Assembly (NCBI GenBank): GCA_001953115.1
Contig: LSSL01007626.1
Coordinates: forward strand, 1-53,900
Direction: 5' to 3'
DNA from: Smittium mucronatum
Lineage: Eukaryota > Kickxellomycota > Harpellomycetes > Harpellales > Legeriomycetaceae
Length of the DNA stretch: 53,900 nucleotides
The notes under the pieces are model-generated. The model searched no databases. It was not told where the DNA came from and was given only the letters and a program-made list of their open reading frames with translations. Position 1 is the stretch's first letter; each line of letters starts with the position of its first letter. The position numbers were made by a program, and so were the translations under genes. This document shows positions 32,601 to 45,700 of the stretch, piece after piece.

Positions 32601-35600
32601 AATAATTAATTTTTTTAAATAATAAAAATCAATATCACTTATTTGTGAGTTTCTGACTTTTTTAAAAAAAAATCAAAAAATGGACCACAGAAGCATTGAT
32701 TTCTTTTCTGTTTATTTTATTGATAACTCAAAATTTTAGGTAAAATGCTTTATTTACTGTTATTTTTACATAATAACTAAATATACCGTTGTTTCAATTT
32801 GTCTTATGTGGATTTCTTTATATTAATTACGAAATTTAACTTTTTAAAAAAATATATGATGATTATTTGAAAAAACCTAGAAAAATATAAAAAAAACAAT
32901 ACACTTATATTAATTTTTTTTCAAACTTAATTCAAGCACAGCTCAGAAATTATTTTTTAAATTTTTTTGTAGAGTCTTTCTGCAGTTTCAAAAAATTTTA
33001 AAATCAGAAAATTTTCGATTCCAAATCAAAAAAACTATTTTGTAGATTTTAAATCTTGTTATGGGATAAATTTCATGTATTAAGTCAAAAATTTAGCATA
33101 AAATACACATAAAATTCATTTTTAGGTTAAGGACTCATATTAAATAAATGCTTAATTAGCAGTAAAAGATTATTAACTCCGATTTTTGCAATTAATAAGT
33201 GGGAAATTTTTAAAATATCGGAATTTAGTTGGTTAAATGTTTTAATATTTGCTGATTTTATTACTCCAAAAGAACTTTTTTAAAAAAAAATTAGCGAAGA
33301 TTAAGTTTTAACATTACTATATTTGTAAATAACTTTTTTTTTCTTCAAAATAAATTGTATAAGTTATTTTTATAGCAAGGAAAAGTAAATTATCAAAGCC
33401 ACATCAAATATTGCGGTTCTTTTCGCAAAAAATTTTAAATGGATTAAAATAAATTACATTAGTCAACTAAGAAAATGTATTTTGTGAAATTTTTTGGATA
33501 TTTTTTAAATTTTCAACCCAGAATTCAGCTAAAATTATTTGGATATAAAATATCAATATTTATTAATCAAAATATTGATTTGATATTAAGTTTGTTGATT
33601 AATTGACTTATTAAAGGTTAAAATTTAGGTTAATTTTTGTTATTTTTATAATAATAGCTCTGAACCTCTAATAAAATAAAGTAATTTTAATTTCAGTTTG
33701 AACTGATTTTATTTAAAATAAATATTTTTTTCGGCTAATAATTTTTCTAATAATTTAATTAAAAGTATATGAAGATATAATAAAGAATTTATAGGTGTAA
33801 AAACCCCAATTTCCTGTTCGAAATCAACATATAAAGTAAAAGCTGATTAACTTTACAACAAACATAAACATAAATACTAATTTTTATAAAGCTTTTTAAA
33901 ATGAATTTTTGCCAAATAACTTAATTTAATAATATTTCAGTGGGATACAAAGCAAACTCGCTATTAAATTAAATTAATTAAAATTATTTATATATCCTAA
34001 AATTTTAGATTTTGATGTTTAGGAGAGTTGCAAGGCTCAAAGTATTTTTTACTTACTCATATATCTGACATTTCCTTTTTTTAAAAAATAAAATAATATA
34101 ATATCCATTCAATAATACAATAATGATACTTGACTAGAATTAGCAGAAAAATTTAATTCTCATTAAAATTATACCGAAGTAAAGTCTATTCGAATTTGTT
34201 TTTTTTTTGTAAATAATAGCGACATCCACATCGAGAAGAAATTTCCTTTCTATCTAATACTAAAAATTCTAGGTCTTTAATTAGTAAATATGTTTATAAA
34301 ATATTAAATTTAATTTTTCTAAGGGAATTTCAGTTTTTTATGAATAAATCTACTTCTGGCAATCTCGTTTCAGTTTATCGATGATTTTACTTGATAAAAA
34401 TGGGTTCTTATCTTAAAATTTATTTTTAAAACGCGTAGAAACTAATCAAGAAATTATTTGTCTTATACTAAATTTTTTGAGATTTTAATTTTATGAAACG
34501 GAAAAATTCTTAAAAAATAATCATATCAAATAAATTTACAATAATATTCTGCATAGATCTTAGCGAACCTTTTTATTTTTGGAATTTTTTTTTTTAAATT
34601 AATACGATGTAAAGCTGAATTAATGAATCTTTCTAGTATTCGTTCATATTTTAATTTCACATTTTTTTTAAAAATTTTTTTTCAGATAATAATAATTATA
34701 TGCTCTAAAATTAAACTTTATCTTTAAATGATACATTGGAGCCCTTCTTAAAAAAAATTTCATCAGAATTGGAGTTTTTTAATTATTAAATAGACTTTGA
34801 TTTTATATTCTCTAGTGAGAACTGGTCATATGTTGCGAGTTATTTTGCTAAAGTGAGAATTATTTAAATAATTACTTCATTTTTTTTTTCAAATACAACA
34901 AAAATCTTAAAAATTGTCTGCTCCATAATAAAATCATAATTTGATAATAAAATTAAAATTAAGCCGATTTTAATGAAAAATTTTACTTTATAAGAATTTT
35001 ACGTATATAAAAAATACCTATTAATAATTTAATGTTTCACCTAATCCTAATTTTTTATTAAAATCAAATTTTATTTTTAATATTTGACAAAAAAAATCTG
35101 GACTGGTTATCCGGGGGATTATTTTTTCATTTTCTTATGTAAATTTTGTGATATACTTATATTGGATCAATTGAAGATTATTATTGTTGAATGATAATGA
35201 TATCAGTTTAAGGGCTTATAGATGATATGAATTTAAAAAAATTTTATTTTCATTTTAATTCATGTTGGGTAGATCTATATTCTTCAAATTAGTTTATATA
35301 TTAATTTTTCTAAATTATATTTTGGAATTCTGATTTTTACTTAATAAATCAGAGATTTATTTATTTATTAAGATTATTATCGAATACTACTATTATTAGT
35401 GAGGTAACATATTTAGATAGAAATATTTATTGAGCATTATCATATTATTAATGGATAGCAATCTACTTTCCCGACCAATTATTTATTTTGATAATTTTTC
35501 GGTTATATTACATTGGATTGTAATTTTTTTTCTAGTCCATTTGATTTAAAATATTGATCCGTTTGTTAAAAACTGGATGATTTTTTATTGGATTAAATTT

Positions 35601-38600
35601 TCTAGTATTCATTTCGAGTTTTATATTCATATCTAATCTTTTTTAAAACTTTTTTTTTTTGTAACAAAGGCCTAAGAATGGTTCTCTAGTGCTTTTTAAG
35701 CATTTCCTCATTTTATTTCAATTTATTTCTATTATTAGATCAATCGAATATTATAAGATTTTGATTTAATTTGTTATAATTCTGTGAATTTTATATTAAT
35801 ACCAAGGTAAAGAAACAGAATCCCTATTGTTATATTTTAAAAAAATTGTAAAATCGGATCCCATTGCCTTATTCCATGTTTAATAAAAAAAAATCTGCTA
35901 ATCCGTTGTTAATTGTTACTCTATTGACAGAGTTACTATTTAAAAACTTTATTTAAAATTAAATCTATGTTATACCCCAAATAATTCAAGTAAAATTTAC
36001 AAATATCTCTAATAAAATATTTTGTATTTTTGTCTTGTTTTAAGCATAAATTAATACCCTATGTTTTTGTATAGATATGGCTTATTATTTAAAAATTTAA
36101 ATTTAAATGAAAACATATCAACAAACATGCTATGATACTTAATGAATCTAAATATTTTGTAACAGTAATTTTTTAAGTTATTTATTGGAGCTTATTTTCT
36201 AAAAAAATTATTTGGTTTTTTTTCATATTTGAGATTTTATTGGTCAAAAGTTTATTATGTCCCCTAGGTATTATTTTTTTGGAGTTTCCTTCATACTTAT
36301 AATTTTAATAAATGTTTTTAATATTGGGTCTCATTGGCGTTAAAAAAACCATAAAATTGTTTGGTTACAGAAAAAATTGATTTTCTGTACATCCCAAATG
36401 ATGAAACGATTGGAACAGAGGATTTTTTATTTATATTTCATTGGTATGAGAGTAAATTTACTCAATGAATAGTTTGGTTTTAATTTTTCATTTATCTTGA
36501 TATTTTACTTTAGTGTTTATGTTAAGATTTTTTTTTGCTTCCAAAGTTTGATATCTCTTTGTTACATAGATCTTTGTATAAATTATGACATACATCAGAT
36601 AGACACTACTGATTTTTTTTTATATATTCATCAGTCCTTTTCCTGAGGTTTAATAGTGAAAAAGAATATTATCTCAAGATGTCACTATATTCTGAATGTT
36701 TATATCTTGATATAATAATGATTGTATAAATTTTTTATTTAAATGATTTTTTAATTAAATTTTCATTTTAGAGCATCATGACTTTCTTATTTTCTTATTA
36801 GTTTTTTCGGAACTTTTTGAGCTGATATTTCTGGCCATTTAATATATTGGATTCAAATTATATATGTCATCTTTAATTTTAATTTTTTTAGTTGCTTTTT
36901 TAATTCTTTTCCAATCTTTCGTATACTAATTTTTAGTGGATAGAGGCGGGTAAGTTCAATGAGAAAAAAATCCATGCATCAGGTGCTTATATTGTAACTT
37001 CAATATATATTATCAATTCTTCTCAATGAACAGGAATATGTGTTTGTGATTTGATGTTAGACCTAATAAACAGCTTAATTTATCAATATAAATAATTTGG
37101 ATTTTATCGCTAAATATATTTACTATCATCGATTATTGATTTCCTGAATAGTTTCTCCACATGAGTTATTTGTTATTAGGTAGATTATTATGTGCGTAAC
37201 TATTAAGAAAAATCGATAAATTGATTTTTTTAAGCTTTAAAATTCTTCCATGATGTTTCTGTCTGTTAATCTATCTATCTCATCGTTTTCCTCCATATTA
37301 AATATCCTAGTATGAATTTTTCATAAAATAAAAATTAATAGAAATTCCATTTCATTCTCCCTACAGGAGATTGAAAAATGGGTTTATCCGAAATTTGGAT
37401 TTGGTTAAATAAATTTTTTATTTTCCTTAATGGTCCATAAAAAAAGTTAATTATTAATATAGTAATTATTGTATGCCCATCGAAGTTAGCTACGCTTTTT
37501 TTAATAATAATTTGTGGTTTAATGTAAACCTTGCAGCTTTATTTGGAAAAAAAATTACTTTCAATCTAATATTCAGTCTAAAATGAAATATTTTTTACCC
37601 TAATATTTATTTCTGGCGTATAAGCAATATCTATTCTTGTAATTTTTCTTATTAAGTTAAATGGTTTACACTTTATAAGTTTTTAATTTATTTCTTTTTC
37701 GTTGTAGGTCATTATTTTTAGTTATTTGATTATTAGGCTTTTGGTGAATTATCATTGGATTTTGATTTTCGATAGTGATATAAGTTATTTCAGCTCAAGA
37801 TTTCTTCTTTTAACATTATTTGGGCTTTATTTAATTCCTACATACATAGGTCTGAATCGGTTCCATCTTTAATATTTTTTGATGATTTTGAAGTAGTATT
37901 TTGATCTTATTTTATTTTTAATACATTATTGGACCATCTATTTTCATTTTGTACTTTTATGCATCTTTTACACTGTTTTACGCTTGGTCAGTTTTTTTTT
38001 ATCAGTTTTTTTTTTGCCATTTTTCTGACACTAGGGTTTAGCTATCTATTTTTGTTTATTTTTAATATAATCCCAAGTAACGCGGATTCGTTATATACGA
38101 TTATAGAAATATTATCTAGCTTATTTCGATTTTTTTTCATTTATATAATTTAACACTGTTCATATATCCAAAAAAATATTTTATTCCTAATTATACTACC
38201 TTTATTCGGTCTGATATACTATTTTATTAGCTTCGAGGCTATTTTTTAAATATCATTAGATATTTTTTTTCGAATGAACTACTTGGGTGTTTTTTCCTAC
38301 TGCTTATCTAATTGTTATTTTGATTATTTTTTCAATCAACTTGATATCCTAGTCTTCTGCTCATCTTTTTGAAATACATTTCAGAATTTTTTTTAAGTTT
38401 TATTTCAATAAATCATTTTCTATTTTAGCTCACCCCCGCTCTCCCCGGATGTATTATAAGTGTTATTTTTTTAGGTTTTCCATTTATTGTAGGATATTTT
38501 ATATTTAGGCTCTTCAAATATATTATCAATTAATACTGTAGCCCTATAATTATTTTTTTGAACATATTATCATTTTATTTTGTGCCATTCAGTCTTATAT

Positions 38601-39555
38601 TGAAACTCCATTAATTATTTTTTCCATTTTTAAGAAAATTTGAAGTATATGTGTGTATTTTGGCCACCTTTACATTTCGAGCTTATTTTTATGTTTATAA
38701 AGGTTATTTTTTTTGGTATTTTGTTCTTCTTATATGCTCCTTAAATCGATATTAATGCTTTTGAATGAACAATTATTCAGTTTTTGGTGTTTTAGAACTA
38801 TTGTATATAAAAATCACCTACTTGTGATAGTTTTTTATTTACCATCGATATTATATCCCACAAATAATGAATTTACGAGATTTTTTTTGTTATTAGCTTG
38901 GCACCAATGCTGTATTCGATAGTTTAGAGATGGATTTTTTTTTGTTATTTCAACTTTTTTGGGTTTTTTTTTGTTAAGATAATTTTTAATCTAATAAATA
39001 CTTTTTTCTTCTTTTTTTTTCTATTTAAAAAAGGGTTTGAATAGTCTTAAGTTATTTTAATATAATTTCTGCTTTTACTTCCGACTCCCCTTAAATAATT
39101 TAAGGTCATCGATCCATTTTCTTAGAACTGCACCTCTCCTCCTACTCAGTTGTTATAATGTTTGGTTCTGTTTTGAATACCATAACATCATATATCATAG
39201 ATAATTATTCATTTTCCCCCCTCAAATTTGGTTTTAATTTATTCTATTTATCATATGGCCTGTTTTTGGTTAATTATCAAACAAAAGATCTTTTATTAGT
39301 TAAAAAGCATTGTTGTTAATTTCAATGATATTTTCATTGATTTCTCCTTAAGATCCAAGAATTTTTTCACAAAGATTTTTTGTATATTTTTTATTGTTCA
39401 AATATCTTGAATTTTTTCGACTTTTTTTGGATTTTTTACTTATATAATTTTTTTTTCTTAGTATACACAAAATTATCCAGTAAAAAATATTTAAAAAAAA
39501 AATTCATGATTTTTCATACGCAAGTACCGATCCTTTCTTTAATAAAATGATATTA
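29611..39555. other. Long AT-rich desert
   Basis: Nearly 10 kb of very AT-rich DNA without a credible gene. It tends to be A-heavy on the plus strand to about 34.9 kb and T-heavy from about 35 kb on. Apart from the SINE-like copy at 30693-30863 I recognise no element. Short frames (for example 37929-38153 and 38713-38922) are strings of hydrophobic residues expected from T-rich sequence. Confidence 0.65.
30693..30863 (-). repeat. SINE-like poly(A)-tailed repeat, copy 2
   Basis: Reverse-oriented partner of 1957-2106. On the minus strand it starts TTGAACCAATGCCC, passes GGTATGGAGC and a hairpin (GCTGC-TAGA-GCGGC, 30821-30834) and ends in 24 A (T-run 30693-30716). The sequence before the tail (AAAATAAATTTCCCGT) matches copy 1. 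The flank upstream of its head has some similarity to that of copy 1, so the full unit may be longer. Confidence 0.65.
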
Positions 39556-39559
39556 TTTT

Positions 39560-41560
39560 ACAATATTTGTTATATATATATTGTATGTGGTTCTGAGACA
39601 CATGTGTTTTTGAGATTTTAGTAGCTATTTTATCCACTATGTGGTTTTGAGATCTGGATTATTTTTATTTTTATTATTGGACAAAGGCATTTTTCGCTTT
39701 CTTACTTTATCAAATAAGATTTCTAAAAAATCATGTGATTAAATATATAAAATCCAACGGATGCTGAATATTAACTTTAACCATATTAGCAAATTCACTA
39801 TAAAAATATTCATATGTTGACCCAATAAAATCTAGTCTTAAAAAAGGCACTTTTTATTGGACCATAAGACTAAAAAAAATAACCGATTTTTTCCTAGAAG
39901 TTGTTAATGGAAATAAAAAACTAAAATTTTCAGCTGTATCAGTTAAATAGTGTTTGATTCTTTAAAAAATTATTATAAACTATTAATAGAAAAACCTCTG
40001 TACCGAAAGTGAAAATTTCGAAATATCTTAGTTGCGATTTGAGTATGTAAAGCTTATCGTTTTATGTTAGATTTTTTAATTTCTTTTTTTCTCTTTTCTT
40101 TTTCAAACGCAAATTCAATTGTGAACGTAATTTATAATACTTTTAAATTTTCTAATACTTATGTAAATGAAATTGAATTTTCAAAAACTATTTTAATGTT
40201 TTTTTTTCTACTATTGTTTCCAATAATTTTGCATTTTAGTTCAATATCAAACATTTACTTGTTTTTTTATGCATTAGGTTCATAAAAATTTAAAATATAC
40301 GCTTTTTTTTTTAATTTTTGTTCATATGGGCTATTATCTAACTTATATATAACTCGTTAAATTAGCGATAGCAATATCTTATGGTTATACTCTTTTCAAA
40401 AAATACTACCCATTCATCTCAAGAAGTATTAATTATTATGCAGTTTATTAAATTTATTTAGCACTATAGTTATTTCGAGACATTATTTTATCTTTTCATT
40501 AACTATTTTATTTAAAAATATGTCTTTATTTTTGAAAATAATATACCTTAGTTTATTATGGTTTGAAACAATGCGGTTTTATCCTACCTATATTTTTTTT
40601 ACCTTTTCTATTTTATCGTTTTACATTAGTTTCATTAAATTTATTTCATAATAAAGCTATACTTAATTATAAAATCGTGGTAAATATCATATTTTTAAGT
40701 TTATTAAATCATAAATATTCTAATATATCATCAAAGTAACATCCTGTTGTATTCTATAAAAAATAATGAAAAGGTAAGTGTTAATACAAATAAGAAATTA
40801 AAAGCAAATGAGAGCTTGGCTTCTGTTTTTAACGCATCAAAAAAACTCATTATCATTTACAAACTCAAACGTAGTAGCAATCAATACTCAATTGCAAAAA
40901 TAAATAAAAAGTCTACAAGCAAAAAAAAGAAATCTTAATCATCATTCGCATTTTCTATCGATTTTATAAATCAAAAAGTATCAAAAACATCATTATCAAT
41001 TTCTTTCAAACACAAAATTGTATTCGAAAACTAAAGACAAAGATAAATATAACTTAAATTAATTTATTACTTACACACTTTAAGCATAGTTTGAATATAT
41101 TTTAAATTCTAATATTATATAGCTTTAAGCACAAAGTCTTGATATATTATTAGATTTTTGTGTTTTTTTAAAAAAAATAAGCACGATTTAACCTCTGTAT
41201 TCGAAAATTTCTATCCCTTTTAGCGATTAACAACTTCTAGAAAAACAGTGGTTAATTTTTTTTTTAATAATATGATCCAATAAAAATTGGTTTTTTTAAG
41301 ACTATATTTTATTGGGCCAACGTATAATTTTTTTTAGTGTAATGAGTAAAAAGGGTTAAAGATTATCTTGACTATCGATTTGATATTTTATATTTAATCA
41401 CATAATTATTGCAGAATTTTATTTGATTAAATACCAAACACAAAAAAGTTATTAGTCCAATGGACAGTAATAAAAATAAAAGAGATCTCAAAATAATTTA
41501 GCCTCAAAACCACATACAATATATATATATATATTAGATCGTGTACAATATAAAAATTTT
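39560..41560. mobile_element. Long-inverted-repeat (palindrome-like) element
   Basis: The outer arms, about 39560-39990 and 41150-41560, match in inverted orientation. Landmarks are TGTATGTGGTTCTGAG, ATCATGTGATTAAATAT, CCAATAAAATCTAGTCTTAAA and CTAGAAGTTGTTAAT against their complements near 41515, 41400, 41300 and 41235. Similarity continues inwards more weakly, and the plus strand changes from T-heavy to A-heavy at about 40680, as expected if the whole 2 kb is one diverged palindrome. Open frames inside (40064-40285, 40747-40938) resemble no known protein. Long terminal inverted repeats are typical of MULE/Mutator-type elements, and a MULE transposase relic lies just to the right, so a non-autonomous MULE is plausible but unproven. 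Confidence 0.7.
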
Positions 41561-41842
41561 ATAGTTTTACTTATAGCATAAATATAATCTATATTTCAAA
41601 CATAACTTATAAACTCAAGGAATGGGTGTTAGTTGAAAATCCGTTTCACTGAAAATAATATCGAAATAATGGCCAGTTTCTTTCATCAAAAACCTACCTA
41701 GCCTCAAATATACACAATATAAGTGCGCTAATCAAAAATCAATAAAATTTATGGGAGATTTAAAAATTGTAACGAAAAATTCTGGGGGTATAGAAACTTT
41801 TTTTTCTCAAAATAATTTAGAAAATTTCTTTTTTGAAAAGAG

Positions 41843-42730
41843 ATGCGTAGGAAAAAAAATCAAATTCTGGGTCTTTATCTACTCGGAAAAAAACCAAACC
41901 AAATTAAAAAAAACTTAGACACCAGTGATAATTTTGTTGATATTAAAGACATATACACTACTTTAAATAAACACAAAGAAAAATTTTTCAAAGAAGATAT
42001 AACATCTAAAGAAAAATTTGAGCAAAGATTCAAATTTATGACTTAAAAATCTGACTCACAGGAGCCTTACTTGCTGATTATTCATTTAAAATAAATAGAT
42101 TCGGTTATACAATTACTTCGAAAAGTCTTATATAATTCTTCTCAAACTCTAATAATATACTTAGAGAATCTACATTTAGTTATATATATGGAAATTATCC
42201 TTTAATTTTTTCTTTATTTTCTGGTATAGATCGGAAATTCACCCATGTGTCAATAGGATTTACAAAAAATGATGATTATAAATATTATCTGTGGGTATTA
42301 GAAACCCTCAGTAAGGAACTTAAAATATAGGATACAATTTTCCAACAAAAATTATAATAGCCGACTCTGCTGAAGCCATAACTAAAGTGAATAATCTTTT
42401 TGGAAATCGGATGACAAGAATAAACTGCTGGTAAGATGCATCTAAGAAAATATCAGATTTTATTAACTTAGGAGGAGACGCTTATAAATGCAACATAAAA
42501 TTTTATATTTCCATGATACAGCTAATTCCCACTCAAAAGCTTTTCTGAACTTCAAAAAAATCATTTTTGAAGAAATGGTCGCAATTTTCCAGAGTGGAAG
42601 TATCATTGAAAAAAATAAATGGATTTTATTATGAGAAAAATTCAAATTGGAAAGAAATTTTTATTTTATTTGAAATTTCAAAAAATAATTCGCTTGAAAG
42701 GTTTAATAGGACCATAAAATAAAATTATTA
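41843..42730 (+). pseudogene. MULE (Mutator-like) transposase relic
   Basis: Heavily decayed but readable across frameshifts. Its N-terminal piece is at 41843-42046 (DIKDIYTTLNKHKEKF). The first catalytic Asp lies in LADYSFKINRFGY (Asp codon 42076-42078). The following strand-helix is GIDRKFTHVSIGFTKNDD with YYLWVLETLSKEL. The second Asp lies in IIADSAEAITKVN (42363-42365), then NRMTRINCW. The C-terminal SKNNSLERFNRTIK corresponds to the family's NNxLExxNRxIK motif, which carries the likely catalytic Glu. MULE transposases cut and paste DNA with long inverted repeats. Several stops and shifts make this copy dead. It lies outside the inverted repeats of 39.56-41.56 kb, so whether the two belong together is open. 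Confidence 0.72.
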
Positions 42731-45700
42731 AGATTGGAATAACACATCCTTTATTGGGTTTATAAGTTTATCAAAACATATAATAGCTACTTAGTAAATT
42801 TTCTAATTGCAAAATACGCATAAAATAGGAAGAAATGAAGTTTTGTTGAAAAAAATTGCAGAAATAGAATTCAAAATTTTATTTGAATCTCAATGAAAGG
42901 ATATATATTTAGTTGAAGAATGTGAAAAAATATTGAATTTTGAATTTTTTCACAAAAATCTGATGCTTGAAATGTCTGACAGCTTGGAAGAAATACTGAA
43001 TTTTTTCAAATCTTCGGTTTTTATATACTCCAGTAAATATATTCAAACCCACTTAGGTATATATTTTTCGTGCTTTAGCTTTCTAAAAAAGAAAAAAATT
43101 ATATAACTGATGTCATAAAAATCACTCTTATCCAAAAAAAAGGAAGCAAGATCGATAGAAAATAGCTTTGAAAAATCTAGTCTTTCTTTTGATATTCCAT
43201 AAGGTTCAGTTTATCGCTGTTTAATTTATATTAGAATTAAATAAAACGTAATTGATTTAAATGAATTCAGGACTCTTTTGTAAATTATATTTGAAAAAAA
43301 ATTTAGAAATTTTTTTTTCATATCGATCTTTCAAACTCGCAATTACTTTATTATTCAGTTTTATTGCAATTTATGAATACGGATAAGAGAAATTTAGAAT
43401 TTTTTTAAAGTTTTGGAAATCTAGCGGTGTTTAATTACAAAAAAAAAGCCTAATGAAATCAATACCCAGACTTAGAAATGAATAAAATATAAATTTATAT
43501 GATAAAAACACGCACATATAAACACAATTTTTATTATCTTATTGAATATAATCATGTAAATAGGCAGATTTTTTGTATTTGAAGTGTTAAAGTTTGATTA
43601 TTTACATATATACCAGTAAGTAAAATAAAACAATTTTTTTATAAAACGGACTATATTAAAAAAGATACGTAATATAGATTTAATACATTGATTTAACTAT
43701 GAAAAGCTTATCTTAGACTTAATTTTACCTATATAGTTACATGGCATAAAAAAATGCGAAATTATGAGCTAAAAGATCATGACGAATATATTTAAATTAA
43801 AAAGAGGTTAGAAGTAAGATGACCAATTCTATTCTTTATTTTCTTGCTCTAATAAAAAATTTGATTAAAATTATGTGTTATTATTTGCTCTTGTTATTCA
43901 CATAGCTAAAAAGAAGAGGAATCCTAATACCCAATTAAACTGTTATCATTCCTCATCAAGAATGAGATTAATTTTTCTGAAATTATTAAAGATTTTTATA
44001 CCGATTTAACTTAAAAATTATCATTTATGTGCATATCAAATAAATAACTTAGTATTCTGATTCTATTCGATGTTTTATTTTATAGAAAGAAAAAATCTTT
44101 TTTTTTGTCAAAAATTTAAAAAAAAAAAATTCAACAAAATTCAAGATATTTGATCAATAAAAAAATATAAAAAGCCGTTGTGGAAAACATCTTCAATTTT
44201 GTAGGGAAATTAAATAAAAAATCTTGGAAATTGATAAAATTTCTTGCTATATAAAATTCTCATAAATTATTAAAATATCTTGTTTAATAACTAATCTTTT
44301 TTTTCGTTAGCTATTATATTTACTTTTATTATTTTTCTGAGTTTTTTTAAATTATTTTGAATTTTTGTTTAAAATATTACAAGTTATAATTTTTTTATTA
44401 GAAAGTTTTTTTTGTTATTTTTAAAGTTGAAGAGAGATTTCAGGGACTTTTATAATTTTGGTTGAAATTTTTTTTGAAACAATTCTTAGTTCAAAATTAA
44501 ATGTTTTAAAAGTAAATAGTCTCTATATATTTCGCATCTAAAATATCAAAAACAAATATTTTTAATCTTTAGTACTTTTAATCTGCTAGAATATTTTAGA
44601 TTAGGGACTCCTTTATCTAAAGAAATATTCGAATTGGTTAAAAAGATTTTTTAAAGTTATAAGAAATCAATATTAATTAAAATTAAATGGCTATATTCCT
44701 TAATGGTTAGCCAGCTTTCAATAATTTTTTTTTAGATTCAAAATTTATGTAAATTGATATAAAGAGGGGGATTTTATTCACAATAAAAAAGAATTTTATT
44801 TTTATTGGCTAAGAGTTATAACTTTATGATTTTTTTTTTTGGTTTTATTCATTGGGACTTTTTTTGATACTGTAATAAAAAGATATTATATTTGGCTGAA
44901 ATTTAATTTCGGTTATCAAATCATTTTGAAATATTTTTTTGCAATATATGAATTTTTAAACTGAAAACTCCCCAGTAGCACAAAAAAATCCTATTTTACA
45001 TCAACACAGTATCTCTAACAACACTCTATAAACAATTTTTTAAAACTTCATTTTTCAAATGATTTGTTTCTTTGACCTCAGTATCTTATTATCCTGATTA
45101 AATATAATTCAAACTTTGCTCATTATCTCAGTATAAATATAGATTTTAAATAATCTATCGAATTTATTAAAAATAGTTCCAAAAACATCAAAAGTATTAT
45201 ACAGCTTTTCTGAATATTTTAAACTAATATAATCGGTAATTTTTTAAAGAAATTCCAATCAAAAAATGCAAAATAAAACGTGAAAATGGGAATTTTAAAA
45301 CAAAATATATTTCTCATTTCAAAAAGTTCTTCAATAATTCACAAAATAATATTATTTTCTTTCGGTTTACTTTTAAAAAATTAGGCTCTAGTTAAAACTT
45401 ATTATTTTTAAAAAAAATTCGATCTCTGATTTTCGATTTAACTTAATCATTACTATCTCTTTTTACGTTTAAAAATTATATTAAATAAAAGAATATTTTA
45501 ATACTAGGTTCATTTCATTTAACCCTCTATTAATTTTTCAGCCGTCTCGAATCTATATCCTGTAAAGCTTCATACCCGAAAATTTTCATCCAAGTGAAGA
45601 TTTAATTTTTTCTACGAATATTTTTCAGTAAAATGGCTATTTCAACGATATTAATGCAAGTAACTTAATTTGTAAAAATGATTATATTAGAATCATGTTT

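Noticed and set aside
40747..40938. Lys-rich 63-codon frame inside the palindrome-like element
   Set aside because: The opposite arm has only a decayed counterpart and the residues reflect A-rich DNA; not enough to call a gene.
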